This document shows positions 1 through 8,221 of a stretch of 64,000 bases of DNA, piece by piece (positions within the stretch are counted from its first letter, which is position 1; every line of letters begins with the position of its first letter). The position numbers and the translations under genes are program-made. The notes under the pieces are model-generated. The model saw only the letters and a program-made list of their open reading frames with translations, was not told the DNA's origin and searched no databases. Origin of the DNA: Pseudomonas iridis (GTDB lineage: Bacteria; Pseudomonadota; Gammaproteobacteria; Pseudomonadales; Pseudomonadaceae). The DNA is taken from NCBI RefSeq assembly GCF_017980685.1, contig NZ_JACXXO010000002.1:310001-374000 (forward strand), given 5' to 3'.

Positions 1-465
1 GCTCAACGACAAGCCGATCAGCGCGCGCATGATCAGCACGCCGTGCCAGCTCGGCATCATTGCACTGGCCATGGTGCACAGCGCTGCCGCGAACAGCGCG
101 GCAACCATGACCGGTTTACGCCCGACCCGATCGGAAATCGGCCCGGTGATCAGTAAGCCAATGGCGAGCATACCGGTGGCCACCGAAAGAATCAGGCTGC
201 TCTGCGCCGCGTTTATTCCGTACTCATGAGACAGCAACGGCATCATCGGCTGCACGCAATACAGCAGCGCAAACGTCGCGAACCCGCCGCTGAACAGCGC
301 CAGCACCGTGCGCATGAACATCGGTGTGCCTTTTTCGATGTAGATCTCTTGCCGTTCGGAGACGACATCGTCCGCTGCAGGCGGAACCTCATGGGCAAGG
401 GGGGCGGTGGCAGTTTTCACATCGGACCTCGAAGAGCGCAGCCGGGCAGGCAATGAAAAAATCAT
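1..465 (-). CDS. MFS transporter, N-terminal part (cut by window edge)
   Basis: The reading frame runs off the left edge of the window, so only about 155 residues are visible. After a polar N-terminal tail of about 50 residues come hydrophobic segments (ALFSGGFATFALLYCVQPMM and following) and the loop GPISDRVGRKP, which is the conserved motif between TM2 and TM3 of major facilitator superfamily transporters. The visible part resembles YnfM/arabinose-efflux-like drug exporters of the inner membrane; the substrate cannot be told. I took the ATG at 465; a GTG at 420 would shorten the tail and is also possible. It is divergent from a LysR gene 73 bases away, a common arrangement in which the regulator controls the transporter. 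Confidence 0.85.
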   Translation of the reverse strand, partial: MIFSLPARLRSSRSDVKTATAPLAHEVPPAADDVVSERQEIYIEKGTPMFMRTVLALFSGGFATFALLYCVQPMMPLLSHEYGINAAQSSLILSVATGMLAIGLLITGPISDRVGRKPVMVAALFAAALCTMASAMMPSWHGVLIMRALIGLSLS

Positions 466-538
466 ATAGCTGGCTAATGTTTCTATCCAATATATTGTTC
501 GACCTGTTTGATAGCTTAAACGACCTAATGGGGTTTCC
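466..538. promoter_or_regulatory. Divergent promoter region between MFS transporter and LysR regulator
   Basis: A 73-base gap, clearly AT-rich compared with its flanks, lies between the two divergent start codons. By analogy with other LysR pairs it should hold both promoters and the LysR binding site. I could not single out one convincing T-N11-A box. Confidence 0.45.
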
Positions 539-1432
539 ATGGAATTGCGTCACCTGCGCTACTTCATCGCCGTCGCCGAAGAATTGCATTTCGGCCGCGC
601 AGCACAGGTGCTGGGCATCTCCCAGCCACCACTTAGCCAGCAGATTCAGGCGCTCGAGCAAGAGGTCGGTGCACGTCTGTTTGAACGGACCAATCGTCGG
701 GTCGAGCTGAGTGAGGCCGGCAGATTGTTTTTGGAAGAGGCGCGGCTGGTGCTGGCGCAAGTCGACAAAGCGGCGGATGTCGCCCGTCGTGCGCAACTCG
801 GTGAACTCGGGGAACTGAAGATCGGCTTCACCTCATCGGCGCCGTTCAACTCGACCATTCCGCAGGCGATCTTTTCATTTCGCCAGCGGTTTGCGGCGGT
901 GCATCTGCATTTGCGTGAGATGAGTAGCACCCAGGTTGCCGATGCGTTGGTCGACGAATCAATTGAAGTCGGCATCATGCGCCCGCTGGGTTTGCCGGAT
1001 TCGTTGAGCGTGGTCGAGCTGATGCGTGAACCGCTGGTGGCGGTGCTCAGTTCCAAGCATCCGTTGGCGCAGGGCAGCGAGGAGGGTTTGTTTCTCTCGG
1101 CGTTGGCGCCGGAGCCTTTCGTGTTCTTCCCGCGCAGTTATGGCAGCGGTCTCTACGCACAACTGCTCAGCCTGGCGCGCGACGCCGGTTTCAGCCCGCA
1201 TTTCGCCCAAGAGGCCGGCGAAGCCATGACCATCATCGGTCTGGTGGCAGCGGGGTTGGGCGTGTCGGTGTTGCCGGCGTCCTACCAGCGGATGCGCATC
1301 GACGGCGTGGTCTACCGGCCACTGCTCGATCCAGCAGCGGTATCGGCAGTGTGGCTGGTGCAGCGCAAGGACCAGAAATCGCCGATGGCCAAGGCGTTTG
1401 TCGAATTGCTTACAAGTAAGGTGAATGATTAA
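539..1432 (+). CDS. LysR-family transcriptional regulator
   Basis: A 297-residue protein of normal LysR length. Residues 1-60 carry the typical winged helix-turn-helix (MELRHLRYFIAVAEELHF, then AAQVLGISQPPLSQQIQALE). The rest is the periplasmic-binding-protein-like effector domain (ELKIGFTSSAP start of subdomain I). It is a cytoplasmic DNA-binding protein, probably autoregulated and controlling the divergent MFS transporter. The N-terminal wording resembles the BenM/CatR-like branch, but the inducer cannot be predicted. ATG at 539 fits the family start exactly. Confidence 0.92.
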   Translation: MELRHLRYFIAVAEELHFGRAAQVLGISQPPLSQQIQALEQEVGARLFERTNRRVELSEAGRLFLEEARLVLAQVDKAADVARRAQLGELGELKIGFTSSAPFNSTIPQAIFSFRQRFAAVHLHLREMSSTQVADALVDESIEVGIMRPLGLPDSLSVVELMREPLVAVLSSKHPLAQGSEEGLFLSALAPEPFVFFPRSYGSGLYAQLLSLARDAGFSPHFAQEAGEAMTIIGLVAAGLGVSVLPASYQRMRIDGVVYRPLLDPAAVSAVWLVQRKDQKSPMAKAFVELLTSKVND

Positions 1433-1501
1433 AAAAGGTTGGGCTTTTCCGAGAGTCGGCCGATAGATTCTGGTTGGATCATCAAACTTATGGAGAGACA
1501 G

Positions 1502-1945
1502 ATGTTCAAGCAGTTCAGCTTTGCCGCCTTGTTGGTAGTCACCGCGTTGAGCACAGGTTGTGCTTCGGTAAAAATGGCCGACGAGACTCAAGATGCACAG
1601 GCCAAAACGTTCCAGGTAACTCCGGACAAGGCCAATATTTATGTTTATCGCAACGAAAGCATGGGCGCAGGCGTGAAAATGCCCGTAGCACTTAATGGCA
1701 AACCGGTTGGCGCAACTGTCGCCAAGTCGTATCTGATGCTGTCGGTACCGGCGGGCCAGCAGACTCTCGTGTCTTCGGCAGAAAACGATTCGGAACTGAA
1801 ACTGTCTGCCGAAGCAGGCAAGAATTACTTCGTCTGGCAGGAAGTGAAAGTCGGCTTCATCAAAGCGCGCAACAGCCTGCAAGTAGTCGATGAAAAGACC
1901 GGTCGTAGCGGTGTAAGCGAAAGTAAGCTGATTCAGGCTCAATAA
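1502..1945 (+). CDS. Small lipoprotein with DUF2846-type domain
   Basis: A 147-residue protein with a signal peptide ending in a lipobox (residues 1-20, ALSTGCAS), so probably a lipid-anchored envelope protein. The body (PDKANIYVYRNESMGAG, then a PVALNGKPVG segment) matches the pattern of DUF2846 proteins, a beta-sandwich-like family of unknown function. The start at 1502 was chosen over upstream in-frame codons because it places a signal peptide at the N terminus and is preceded by GGAGAGACAG. It is followed by a convergent remnant of another gene 42 bases downstream. No function is claimed. Confidence 0.8.
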   Translation: MFKQFSFAALLVVTALSTGCASVKMADETQDAQAKTFQVTPDKANIYVYRNESMGAGVKMPVALNGKPVGATVAKSYLMLSVPAGQQTLVSSAENDSELKLSAEAGKNYFVWQEVKVGFIKARNSLQVVDEKTGRSGVSESKLIQAQ

Positions 1946-1987
1946 GCTTTCTGGTCACCTCCGCGCTGGGCGTGGAGGTGATATCAA

Positions 1988-2203
1988 TCAAGGCAACCGC
2001 ACCAAATCCCCCCTCAACGCCACCCGCGTCACGAAGATCCCCGCCCGACACTCGTAAGTATTCAAATCCTTGCGCACACGCTGGTCGTAATAACTGACGA
2101 TATTGGTCACCGCGTTCGCCCCGACCCGTTTGGCCTCGGCCTGCAACTTGATCAGGTTCGACTGCAACACCCATTCACCTTGCAACAGACGAGTTTTATG
2201 CCA
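1988..2203 (-). pseudogene. C-terminal remnant of a lipoprotein paralogue
   Basis: The open frame between a TAA at 2204-2206 and the stop at 1988 encodes about 70 residues. Its C-terminal part (GANAVTNIVSYYDQRV, then YECRAGIFVTRVALRGDLV) is a clear paralogue of the C terminus of the lipoprotein at 2452-3255 (ADANAVINIASVDQRD, then FQCRAGLVVSSVALRGDLA). There is no ATG near the top of the frame and no signal peptide, and the 250 bases separating the two copies cannot hold the missing N-terminal two thirds. This looks like what is left of a tandem duplication after deletion. A TTG-started short protein is possible but unlikely. Confidence 0.65.
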
Positions 2204-2409
2204 TTAAAACCGCGGTCAGAAAGGCGCTGGGGCTGTAGTGGCAATCAGGATGGCGCGTTGAAGCCAAATGCCATTCATTGCCAGTGATGCCATTTCAGGC
2301 AATACTGCCGGCGTTCCCGAAAGGGGCTTGTGAGACTCTGAGGATCCTGGGTAACCAGCCATCGCAGAGCCAGACAGGTGGCGGGCGATGACAAGCCAAC
2401 CTGTCTGTG
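2204..2409. other. Non-coding stretch with a 9-bp inverted repeat
   Basis: No gene is recognisable here. It contains an inverted repeat CAGACAGGT (2371-2379) / ACCTGTCTG (2399-2407) with a 19-base loop, directly next to the terminator hairpin at 2410-2433. It may be the scar of the deletion that produced the neighbouring remnant. Confidence 0.4.
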
Positions 2410-2433
2410 AAAGGGCGCCGAAAGGCGCCCTTT
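2410..2433. terminator. Terminator hairpin at the end of the aryl polyene operon
   Basis: A perfect 10-bp stem AAAGGGCGCC / GGCGCCCTTT around a GAAA loop lies 18 bases beyond the stop codon of the last minus-strand gene. The stem itself supplies three Ts on either strand, so it can act as a terminator, perhaps in both directions. Confidence 0.7.
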
Positions 2434-2451
2434 GTCGTTTCTACAGTTCCA

Positions 2452-3255
2452 TCAATCCACGTGCGCCAAATCCCCACGCAACGCCACACTCGACACCACC
2501 AACCCGGCGCGGCACTGGAATTTTTCGGTGTCTTTGTAGAGGTCGCGCTGGTCGACACTGGCGATATTGATCACGGCGTTGGCGTCGGCCTTTTTGGCGG
2601 CGTTCTGCAGGGTTGCGAGGGCCGATTGCAAGGCCCAGAAGCAGGCGTCTTCGTCGGACTTGTTCGAGCCGTTGGTCTTGCGGCTGCTGCTGACGGTGTC
2701 GAGTTTGCGCACCTGTTTTGGCAGGGTTTCGCCGGCCAGGTAGAACTTGACGCTGCCGTCGAGCAGGCCGGCGTCGGTGGCGCGTTTGACGCCTTCGCGG
2801 AAGCTGAGGTAGGTCGGCTCGTCGGCGCCTTGCTTGATGATGCCAAGGCTGTTGACGGCTTCGATGTCCGGGTTGATCGACAGCTCTTTGAGGACGTTGT
2901 CGCGCAGACGGTTGACCCAGCGGTTGTAGTTGCCGTGGATCTTGCCGTCCTTGGCATTCAGGCCGTAGCTGCTGCGGTAGTCGATTTCGAACGAAGTCGG
3001 GGTGAACGGGATGTCGACTTCGGCGTGATGCCGACCACGCACGGTGATCGCGGCTTTGATCATGCCCGGACGCACCGATTGCACGACCCATTGGCGATCA
3101 TTGAGCGCAGTGACGATGGCGCGGCTCATCTGTGATTCGGTGAAGCCCAGGTTGCTGGAGAACTCTTCCTTGGCGTTGTACACCGGTTTGCTGGTGCAAC
3201 CGCCGAGTACAAAAGCCAGGGCCAGCAGGGCGGCGATGCGGTGAAACTGAGTCAT
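2452..3255 (-). CDS. Lipoprotein related to Pseudomonas 'excinuclease ATPase subunit' proteins
   Basis: A 267-residue protein with a signal peptide and lipobox (LALAFVLGGCTS). The C-terminal half (GVKRATDAGLLDGSVKFYLA, WALQSALATLQNAAKKADAN, CRAGLVVSSVALRGDL) resembles a small secreted family that is usually annotated, misleadingly, as excinuclease ATPase subunit; the true role is unknown. The N-terminal half is an extra domain I do not recognise. The ATG at 3255 is preferred to a GTG three codons upstream because GGAG sits 8 bases before it. It starts 25 bases after the ketosynthase stop and is followed by a terminator, so it is probably the last gene of the aryl polyene transcript; a role in envelope handling of the pigment is only inferred. 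Confidence 0.72.
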   Translation of the reverse strand: MTQFHRIAALLALAFVLGGCTSKPVYNAKEEFSSNLGFTESQMSRAIVTALNDRQWVVQSVRPGMIKAAITVRGRHHAEVDIPFTPTSFEIDYRSSYGLNAKDGKIHGNYNRWVNRLRDNVLKELSINPDIEAVNSLGIIKQGADEPTYLSFREGVKRATDAGLLDGSVKFYLAGETLPKQVRKLDTVSSSRKTNGSNKSDEDACFWALQSALATLQNAAKKADANAVINIASVDQRDLYKDTEKFQCRAGLVVSSVALRGDLAHVD

Positions 3256-3280
3256 TCCCTTCACTCCAAACGTGTAGCGG

Positions 3281-4507
3281 TCAGTGCCAGCGGCGGAAAA
3301 TCAACGAGGTGTTGACCCCACCAAAAGCGAAATTGTTGTTCATCACGTATTCGTTGCTCATCTGGCGGAATTCACCGCGCAGGTAGTCGAGCTTGCCGCA
3401 GTGCGGATCGACCTCATCGAGGTTGAACGTGTGCACGTACAGGTCGCGGTTGAGCATTTCGATGCTGAACCACGACTCCAGCGCTCCGCAGGCCCCCAGC
3501 GTATGGCCGAGAAAACTCTTCTGCGAGCTGATCGGCATGCGTTCACCGAATAAGCTGCTGGTCGCCAGTGTTTCGGCAATATCGCCTTGTTCTGTAGCGG
3601 TGCCGTGGCCATTGACGTAACCGATTGCATCCGGTGTGAGCCCGGCGTCTTCGAGCGCCAGTTCCATCGCACGGCGCATGGTGGTTTGTTCCGGGCGTGT
3701 GGTGTGCTGGCCGTCGGCGTTGCTGCCGAAACCCACCAGCTCGGCGTGGATATGTGCACCGCGAGCAAGGGCGTGTTCCAGCTCTTCGAGCACCAGCATG
3801 CCGCCGCCTTCACCGATCACCAGACCATCGCGGCCCTTGTCGTACGGACGTGGGCTGGTCTGTGGCGCGTCGTTTTTCAGGCTGGTGGCGTAAAGCGCGT
3901 CGAACACCATCGCTTCGGTCGGGCAGAGTTCTTCGGCGCCGCCGGCCAGCATCAGCGGCAGGCGTCCGAACTTGATTGCCTCGTAGGCATAACCGATGCC
4001 CTGACTGCCGCTGGTGCAGGCGCTGGACGTCGGAATCAGACGCCCGGTGAGGCCGAAGAAGATGCTGATATTCGCCGCTGTGGTGTGCGGCATCATGCGC
4101 ACGTAGGAGTTAGCGTTGAGGCCCTCGGCCACCGAGTTGAGCAGCATGTTGCCGAACGCCTTGATCTCGTCGGTGCTGCCGGTGGACGACCCGCAGGCTA
4201 CGCCCATACGCCCGTCCTTGATCGATGCGTCGCCGAGCAGGCCGGCATCGGCCAGGGCTTGTTCCGCTGCACCGACAGCCAGACGCGAAACCCGGCCCAT
4301 GCTGCGCAGTTGCTTGCGGGTCCAGTGCGCCGGGACGACGAAATCATCAATGGGGCCGGCGAGACGTGTGTTCAGTTCGCTGAAGCGATCCCACTCGTCC
4401 ATCCGGCGGATGCCGCTGCGGTTGGCCGCGAAGTTGCCAGCGATGGTCTGCCAGTCGCTGCCCAGCGAGGTGATGCCGGCCATGCCGGTGACAACGACGC
4501 GCTTCAT
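3281..4507 (-). CDS. apeR: Beta-ketoacyl-ACP synthase (ApeR-type ketosynthase)
   Basis: A 408-residue KAS II/FabF-fold condensing enzyme. The catalytic triad is intact: Cys164 in SSACTSGSQG, and the two His of NGHGTATEQGD and FLGHTLGACGA. In aryl polyene biosynthesis, ketosynthases extend an aryl starter on an acyl carrier protein with malonyl units; ApeR is the ketosynthase that accompanies the ApeO:ApeC pair. The start overlaps the ketoreductase stop; a GTG two codons upstream (4513) is an alternative, with GGAGG serving either. It is the last catalytic gene of the operon. The family call is certain; the ape letter is by analogy with described clusters. Confidence 0.92.
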   Translation of the reverse strand: MKRVVVTGMAGITSLGSDWQTIAGNFAANRSGIRRMDEWDRFSELNTRLAGPIDDFVVPAHWTRKQLRSMGRVSRLAVGAAEQALADAGLLGDASIKDGRMGVACGSSTGSTDEIKAFGNMLLNSVAEGLNANSYVRMMPHTTAANISIFFGLTGRLIPTSSACTSGSQGIGYAYEAIKFGRLPLMLAGGAEELCPTEAMVFDALYATSLKNDAPQTSPRPYDKGRDGLVIGEGGGMLVLEELEHALARGAHIHAELVGFGSNADGQHTTRPEQTTMRRAMELALEDAGLTPDAIGYVNGHGTATEQGDIAETLATSSLFGERMPISSQKSFLGHTLGACGALESWFSIEMLNRDLYVHTFNLDEVDPHCGKLDYLRGEFRQMSNEYVMNNNFAFGGVNTSLIFRRWH

Positions 4508-5235
4508 CAGCACAAGCCTCCGTTGACCGCCAGGACCTGGCGGGTGATGTACGAGGCTTCCGCCGACATCAGGAAATTCACGGCACTGGCCACCTCTTCC
4601 GGGGTGCCCATGCGTTGCGCGGGGATCATTTTCATCAATTCTTCCACCGGCACGTTTTCGTCGAGCATCGCTGTGTCGATCAGGCCTGGCGCGACGCAGT
4701 TAACGGTGATTTTGCGCTTGCCCAGTTCGATCGCCAACGCTTTTGCGGCACCGATGACGCCGGCCTTGGAGGCGCTGTAGTTGACCTGGCCACGGTTGCC
4801 GATCAATCCCGACACCGAAGTGATGCAAACAATGCGACCGGCGGCGCGGCGACGGATCATCGGCATCATCACCGGGTGCAGGACGTTGTAGAAACCGTCG
4901 AGGTTGGTGCGCAGCACCACGTCCCAATCGTCGTCGCTCAGGGCTGGAAAGGCACCGTCGCGGGTCAGCCCGGCATTGAGCACCACACCGTAATAGGCAC
5001 CGTGGGTTTCAACGTCGGCTTCGAGAATGGTTTTGCAGGTTTCACGGTCGGCGACATCGAACTGCAGGATGCGCGCGTTGCGGCCCAGCGCTTGAATTTC
5101 AGCCTGCACTGCCTGGGCGTCGGCGACGCCGCTGCGGCAATGCAGGACGATGTCGTGGCCGGCCTGCGCCAGACGCAAGGCAATGGCGCGGCCGATGCCA
5201 CGGCTGGAGCCGGTGACCAGTACGGATTCAGTCAT
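4507..5235 (-). CDS. apeQ: 3-ketoacyl-ACP reductase (ApeQ, FabG-like SDR)
   Basis: A 242-residue short-chain dehydrogenase/reductase. The cofactor motif TGSSRGIG is at residues 8-15, the NAG motif follows, and the Ser-Tyr-Lys catalytic set is seen in ITSVSG and NYSASKAG. It would reduce the beta-keto group of each extended polyene intermediate with NADPH. The ATG at 5235 overlaps the preceding dehydratase stop by 8 bases, and the gene is translationally coupled to the following ketosynthase. The C terminus VLAVNGGLC is standard for FabG proteins. Confidence 0.92.
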   Translation of the reverse strand: MTESVLVTGSSRGIGRAIALRLAQAGHDIVLHCRSGVADAQAVQAEIQALGRNARILQFDVADRETCKTILEADVETHGAYYGVVLNAGLTRDGAFPALSDDDWDVVLRTNLDGFYNVLHPVMMPMIRRRAAGRIVCITSVSGLIGNRGQVNYSASKAGVIGAAKALAIELGKRKITVNCVAPGLIDTAMLDENVPVEELMKMIPAQRMGTPEEVASAVNFLMSAEASYITRQVLAVNGGLC

Positions 5236-5692
5236 CGTTCGACTCCTGTGTCTGTTGCAGATATTGGGACGGTTGCGGCGGGCGGAACACATTCAGTCGA
5301 GCGCTGGCCTGGATGCCGGGCGCAGTGATGTGGCATTCGAACACGCCCATGCCGTTGTCATCTTCCAGCGAGCGGATGCCATGGACGGTCAACTCGCTGC
5401 CGGCCGGAAACGCTTCGACGTTGCACTCGAACTTGCGTGTGCCGAGCAGGAAACCCAGTTCCACCGGATTGCCTTTGCGCCGTGCATGACAACCGGCGAA
5501 CGCAGCGACGCTTTGTGCCATCAGCTCGACGCCGACCCACGCCGGCAGGCTGCCGTCGGGCAGGCTGAACAGGCCGTCAGGCTTGACCGTGAGGCAGGTG
5601 TAAATCTGTTCATCGTCGAAGCGGGTGATCTTGTCGATCAGGATCATGTCGCCTGCGTGAGGCAGCAGTTCGGCGAGCGGCCAGTCAGTCAT
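5228..5692 (-). CDS. apeP: Hotdog-fold dehydratase (ApeP-like)
   Basis: A 154-residue single hotdog domain of the FabZ/FabA superfamily. The likely active-site pair is His12 in LLPHAGDMILID and Glu56 in AWVGVELMAQS. It would remove water from 3-hydroxyacyl-ACP to create each polyene double bond. In described APE systems ApeP works as a heterodimer with ApeI; here the ApeI-like domain is fused to the AMP-ligase encoded far upstream in the same operon (17148-18827). The gene overlaps both neighbours by a few bases. Confidence 0.88.
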   Translation of the reverse strand: MTDWPLAELLPHAGDMILIDKITRFDDEQIYTCLTVKPDGLFSLPDGSLPAWVGVELMAQSVAAFAGCHARRKGNPVELGFLLGTRKFECNVEAFPAGSELTVHGIRSLEDDNGMGVFECHITAPGIQASARLNVFRPPQPSQYLQQTQESNDD

Positions 5693-6885
5693 GGGGCGTC
5701 TCCGATAATCAGGCTGACGTTGTTGCCCCCGAAGGCAAACGAGTTGCTCATCAGGTAGCGGGGTGCAATGGACGTCAGGGGTTCACTTGCGGTCACCCAC
5801 TTGAGCGCTGGCAGGTCGGGATCGGGTTGGCCGTCCCAAACGTGCGGCGGAAGCGCGTGGCCTGGGTTGTCAGCGCTCAGGCTCAGCCAGCAGAACGCCG
5901 CTTCTAGCGCGCCGGCAGCACCGAGCGTGTGACCGGTCATCGGTTTGGTCGACGAGCACGCCACGCCGTCGAGGAACAGCGTGGCGACCGCCAGGCTTTC
6001 CATGGCGTCGTTGTGTTGGGTGGCGGTGCCGTGCAGGTTCAGATAGTTGATTTGCCCAGGCTGCAATTGCGCGCGACTCAGGGCTTTTTGCATCGCTTGC
6101 AGCGCGCCGCGCCCGCTCGGTTCCGGCGCCGAGATATGGTGCGCATCGGAACTGGCGCCAGCGCCGAGCAGGGCGATGGCCGGACCCTCCCCGCGTTGCT
6201 TGCTCATCACGAACAGCACCGCGGCTTCGCCGATGTTGATGCCGTTGCGATTGGCCGAGAACGGATTGCAGCGCTCATCGGATACCGCTTCCAGCGATGA
6301 AAAACCGTTGAGGGTCAGCTTGCACAGGCTATCGACGCCGCCGCACAGCACTGCATCGCACAGACCGAGATCGAGCAGGCGCTGCGCGCTCATCAGGGCG
6401 CGTGCGCTGGAAGTGCACGCGGTGGAAATCACGTAGGCCGGCCCGCTCAGTTGTAGCCAGTCGACAAGGAAATTCGCCGGGGCGCCGAGTTCCTGTTGCC
6501 GATAGTCGTATCCGCTCGGGAACTGCTGTTCACGAAGGAAATGCGCCAGACCACGACTGGCTTCGTCAATGCCCGAGGTGCTGGTGCCGAGCACCACGCC
6601 GATGCGCTCGCGGCCATAAGTCTCAATGGCCCGGTCGATGTCATCGCGGATCTGCAACGCGGCTTCCAGCAAAAGCTGATTGTTGCGGCTGCGCTGGTCG
6701 GCGAGTTCTGGCGCAATCGCTGCCAGCTCAACGTGCACGGCGGCCACCGGCAACTCACGCTCCGGCACCCAGCCGGATTCGCGACGCATGCCGGAGCAGT
6801 CGCCAGCGAACAGGTTGTGCGCAACTTCATGCTTGTCTCGGCCCAGTGCGCAGATTACGCCGAGGGCATTCAAGTAGGCGGTCAT
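5689..6885 (-). CDS. apeO: Beta-ketoacyl synthase (ApeO-type ketosynthase)
   Basis: A 398-residue condensing enzyme with intact catalytic residues: Cys157 in STACTSSARAL, His in LHGTATQHND and His in TGHTLGAAGAL. It is more diverged from FabF than the ketosynthase at 3281-4507. In known aryl polyene systems ApeO is the catalytic half of a heterodimer with the chain-length factor ApeC (here 20656-21381). ATGA-type overlap with both neighbours shows tight translational coupling. The C terminus NSFAFGGNNVSLIIG is typical of the family. Confidence 0.9.
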   Translation of the reverse strand: MTAYLNALGVICALGRDKHEVAHNLFAGDCSGMRRESGWVPERELPVAAVHVELAAIAPELADQRSRNNQLLLEAALQIRDDIDRAIETYGRERIGVVLGTSTSGIDEASRGLAHFLREQQFPSGYDYRQQELGAPANFLVDWLQLSGPAYVISTACTSSARALMSAQRLLDLGLCDAVLCGGVDSLCKLTLNGFSSLEAVSDERCNPFSANRNGINIGEAAVLFVMSKQRGEGPAIALLGAGASSDAHHISAPEPSGRGALQAMQKALSRAQLQPGQINYLNLHGTATQHNDAMESLAVATLFLDGVACSSTKPMTGHTLGAAGALEAAFCWLSLSADNPGHALPPHVWDGQPDPDLPALKWVTASEPLTSIAPRYLMSNSFAFGGNNVSLIIGDAP

Positions 6886-7364
6886 GGCGTCGGTTCACCG
6901 AGGGGGGAGACGCGGTAGTGCGGGCCTTGAGGCAGTTTCAATTCGAAGCTCAACGGTTGTGAGTAGCGGATATCCCAGCGCGCGGGCAGGGAGCGTTGCT
7001 CACCCTGTTGCTGCGCGGCGGGGTAGTTGCGCAGGAGTTCGCCGGACGGGGTCAGGGCGAACAGGAGCGCGGCGAACAACTCCCGGGCTTCGGGATTGGG
7101 CGGCAGCAGGCCATCGGCCTGCCAGCGTCCGTCGATCAGTTGCTGACGTGCCTGGGGAATGCCCAGCGGGTCCATCATCGACCAGCGGATGCCGGAACCT
7201 TCACGCTGGATCACCAGCAGCCAGTCCTGGCGTTGCTCGGCGAGGTTACGTTCGATGTGCAGTTGCAGGGGCAGCGGTAGAGTCGGGTTGCCCGTTGGTA
7301 GTGGTGCGTGAGTTGCGCAGGCACCTAGCAGCGCGATGCAGACCAACAAAAACAGTCGCAACAC
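6882..7364 (-). CDS. DUF3261-type lipoprotein of the aryl polyene operon
   Basis: A roughly 160-residue protein with signal peptide and lipobox (FLLVCIALLGACAT). The body has the look of DUF3261 lipoproteins that recur in aryl polyene clusters, probably at the outer membrane with the LolA-like carrier and the exporter. The frame stays open upstream to 7496, but that extension is made of a REP element, so I start at the non-ATG codon GTG 7364 (TTG 7361 also possible), which gives a proper signal peptide. The ribosome binding site is poor. Its stop overlaps the next ketosynthase start. The exact start is uncertain. Confidence 0.75.
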   Translation of the reverse strand: MLRLFLLVCIALLGACATHAPLPTGNPTLPLPLQLHIERNLAEQRQDWLLVIQREGSGIRWSMMDPLGIPQARQQLIDGRWQADGLLPPNPEARELFAALLFALTPSGELLRNYPAAQQQGEQRSLPARWDIRYSQPLSFELKLPQGPHYRVSPLGEPTP

Positions 7365-7371
7365 CCAAGAA

Positions 7372-7465
7372 CCTGTGGGAGCTGGCTTGCCAGCGATTGC
7401 GTCGGCACGTCCAATATTGAGGATGACTGATCCACCGCTATCGCTGGCAAGCCAGCTCCCACAGG
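7372..7465. repeat. REP pair (GTGGGAGCTGGCTTGCC type) inside the operon
   Basis: Two inverted copies of GTGGGAGCTGGCTTGCCAGC face each other around a 50-base spacer. The pair sits between the methyltransferase and lipoprotein genes, in the only sizeable gap of the aryl polyene operon, so the folded RNA may lower expression of, or stabilise, the parts on either side. Confidence 0.9.
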
Positions 7466-7495
7466 GTGGGTTGTGTACTGATCGACTGCCGTACA

Positions 7496-8221
7496 TCAGA
7501 TCTCACCTTCCAGCGGCTTGCGCGCAACCACGTTCACCAGCGTCTCTTCCCGCTGCCCGAACGGTTTGGGTTTGAGCAATCCAAACCGCTCCAGCAAACC
7601 GAAATCCTTCGACCGGCTCCACCACAAATAGGGGTACGAAACATTGCGCTCGCCAAACTCAAAACCCTGCTCGCGAATCATCTCCAGATACTGCGCGGCG
7701 CTTTTCTGCACGTGCATTGGATGGCGGAACAGCCAGCGAATCACCCAGGTATCGATGTAAGCCTCGGTCGATTCAGCAAAGAGCAGATAACCGCCAGGCT
7801 TGAGCACCCGATAAAACTCGGCCAAGGCCTTTTCCTGCTCGACCAGATGATGAAAGGTCTGGTGGCAGAACAGCAGATCGACACTGGCATCCGGCACGTT
7901 GAGCATTGCGCAATCGCTGCCGATCAGCTCGACGTGCAATCCCTGACGCGCCGCTTCTTCGGCGCTCAATTCAAGGCTGCGCGGATCGGCATCGATGCCG
8001 ATCAAACGCTGAGGTGCAAAGGTCTGGCGCAAATGGCCGAACGATTTGCCCTGACCGCAACCGGCATCGAGCAGCACCGGGTGTGCCGGCGGTGCTTCGC
8101 TGAACAGCCCACGCAGATCGTTGATTGCCACGCGCAACACGTGATGCTGCCAGGTGTGGCTGCGCAGGAACCAGAAACCGAAGCGGGTTTCCTCGACGTA
8201 GCTGTCGCTCCGGTAATTCAT
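7496..8221 (-). CDS. SAM-dependent methyltransferase (ApeB-like)
   Basis: A 241-residue class I methyltransferase. SAM-binding motif I is VLLDAGCGQGKSF (about residues 49-61), followed by the acidic loop LIGIDADPRS and the HHLVEQEKALAEFYRVLKPG region typical of Methyltransf_11. Methylation of the aryl head group (3-methyl or methoxy groups) is known for aryl polyenes and is the most likely role. The ATG at 8221 forms an ATGA overlap with the preceding oxidoreductase stop. Confidence 0.85.
   Translation of the reverse strand: MNYRSDSYVEETRFGFWFLRSHTWQHHVLRVAINDLRGLFSEAPPAHPVLLDAGCGQGKSFGHLRQTFAPQRLIGIDADPRSLELSAEEAARQGLHVELIGSDCAMLNVPDASVDLLFCHQTFHHLVEQEKALAEFYRVLKPGGYLLFAESTEAYIDTWVIRWLFRHPMHVQKSAAQYLEMIREQGFEFGERNVSYPYLWWSRSKDFGLLERFGLLKPKPFGQREETLVNVVARKPLEGEI

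Noticed and set aside
7364..7496. A longer N terminus for the lipoprotein, starting near 7496
   Set aside because: The extension translates a REP element and would destroy the signal peptide.
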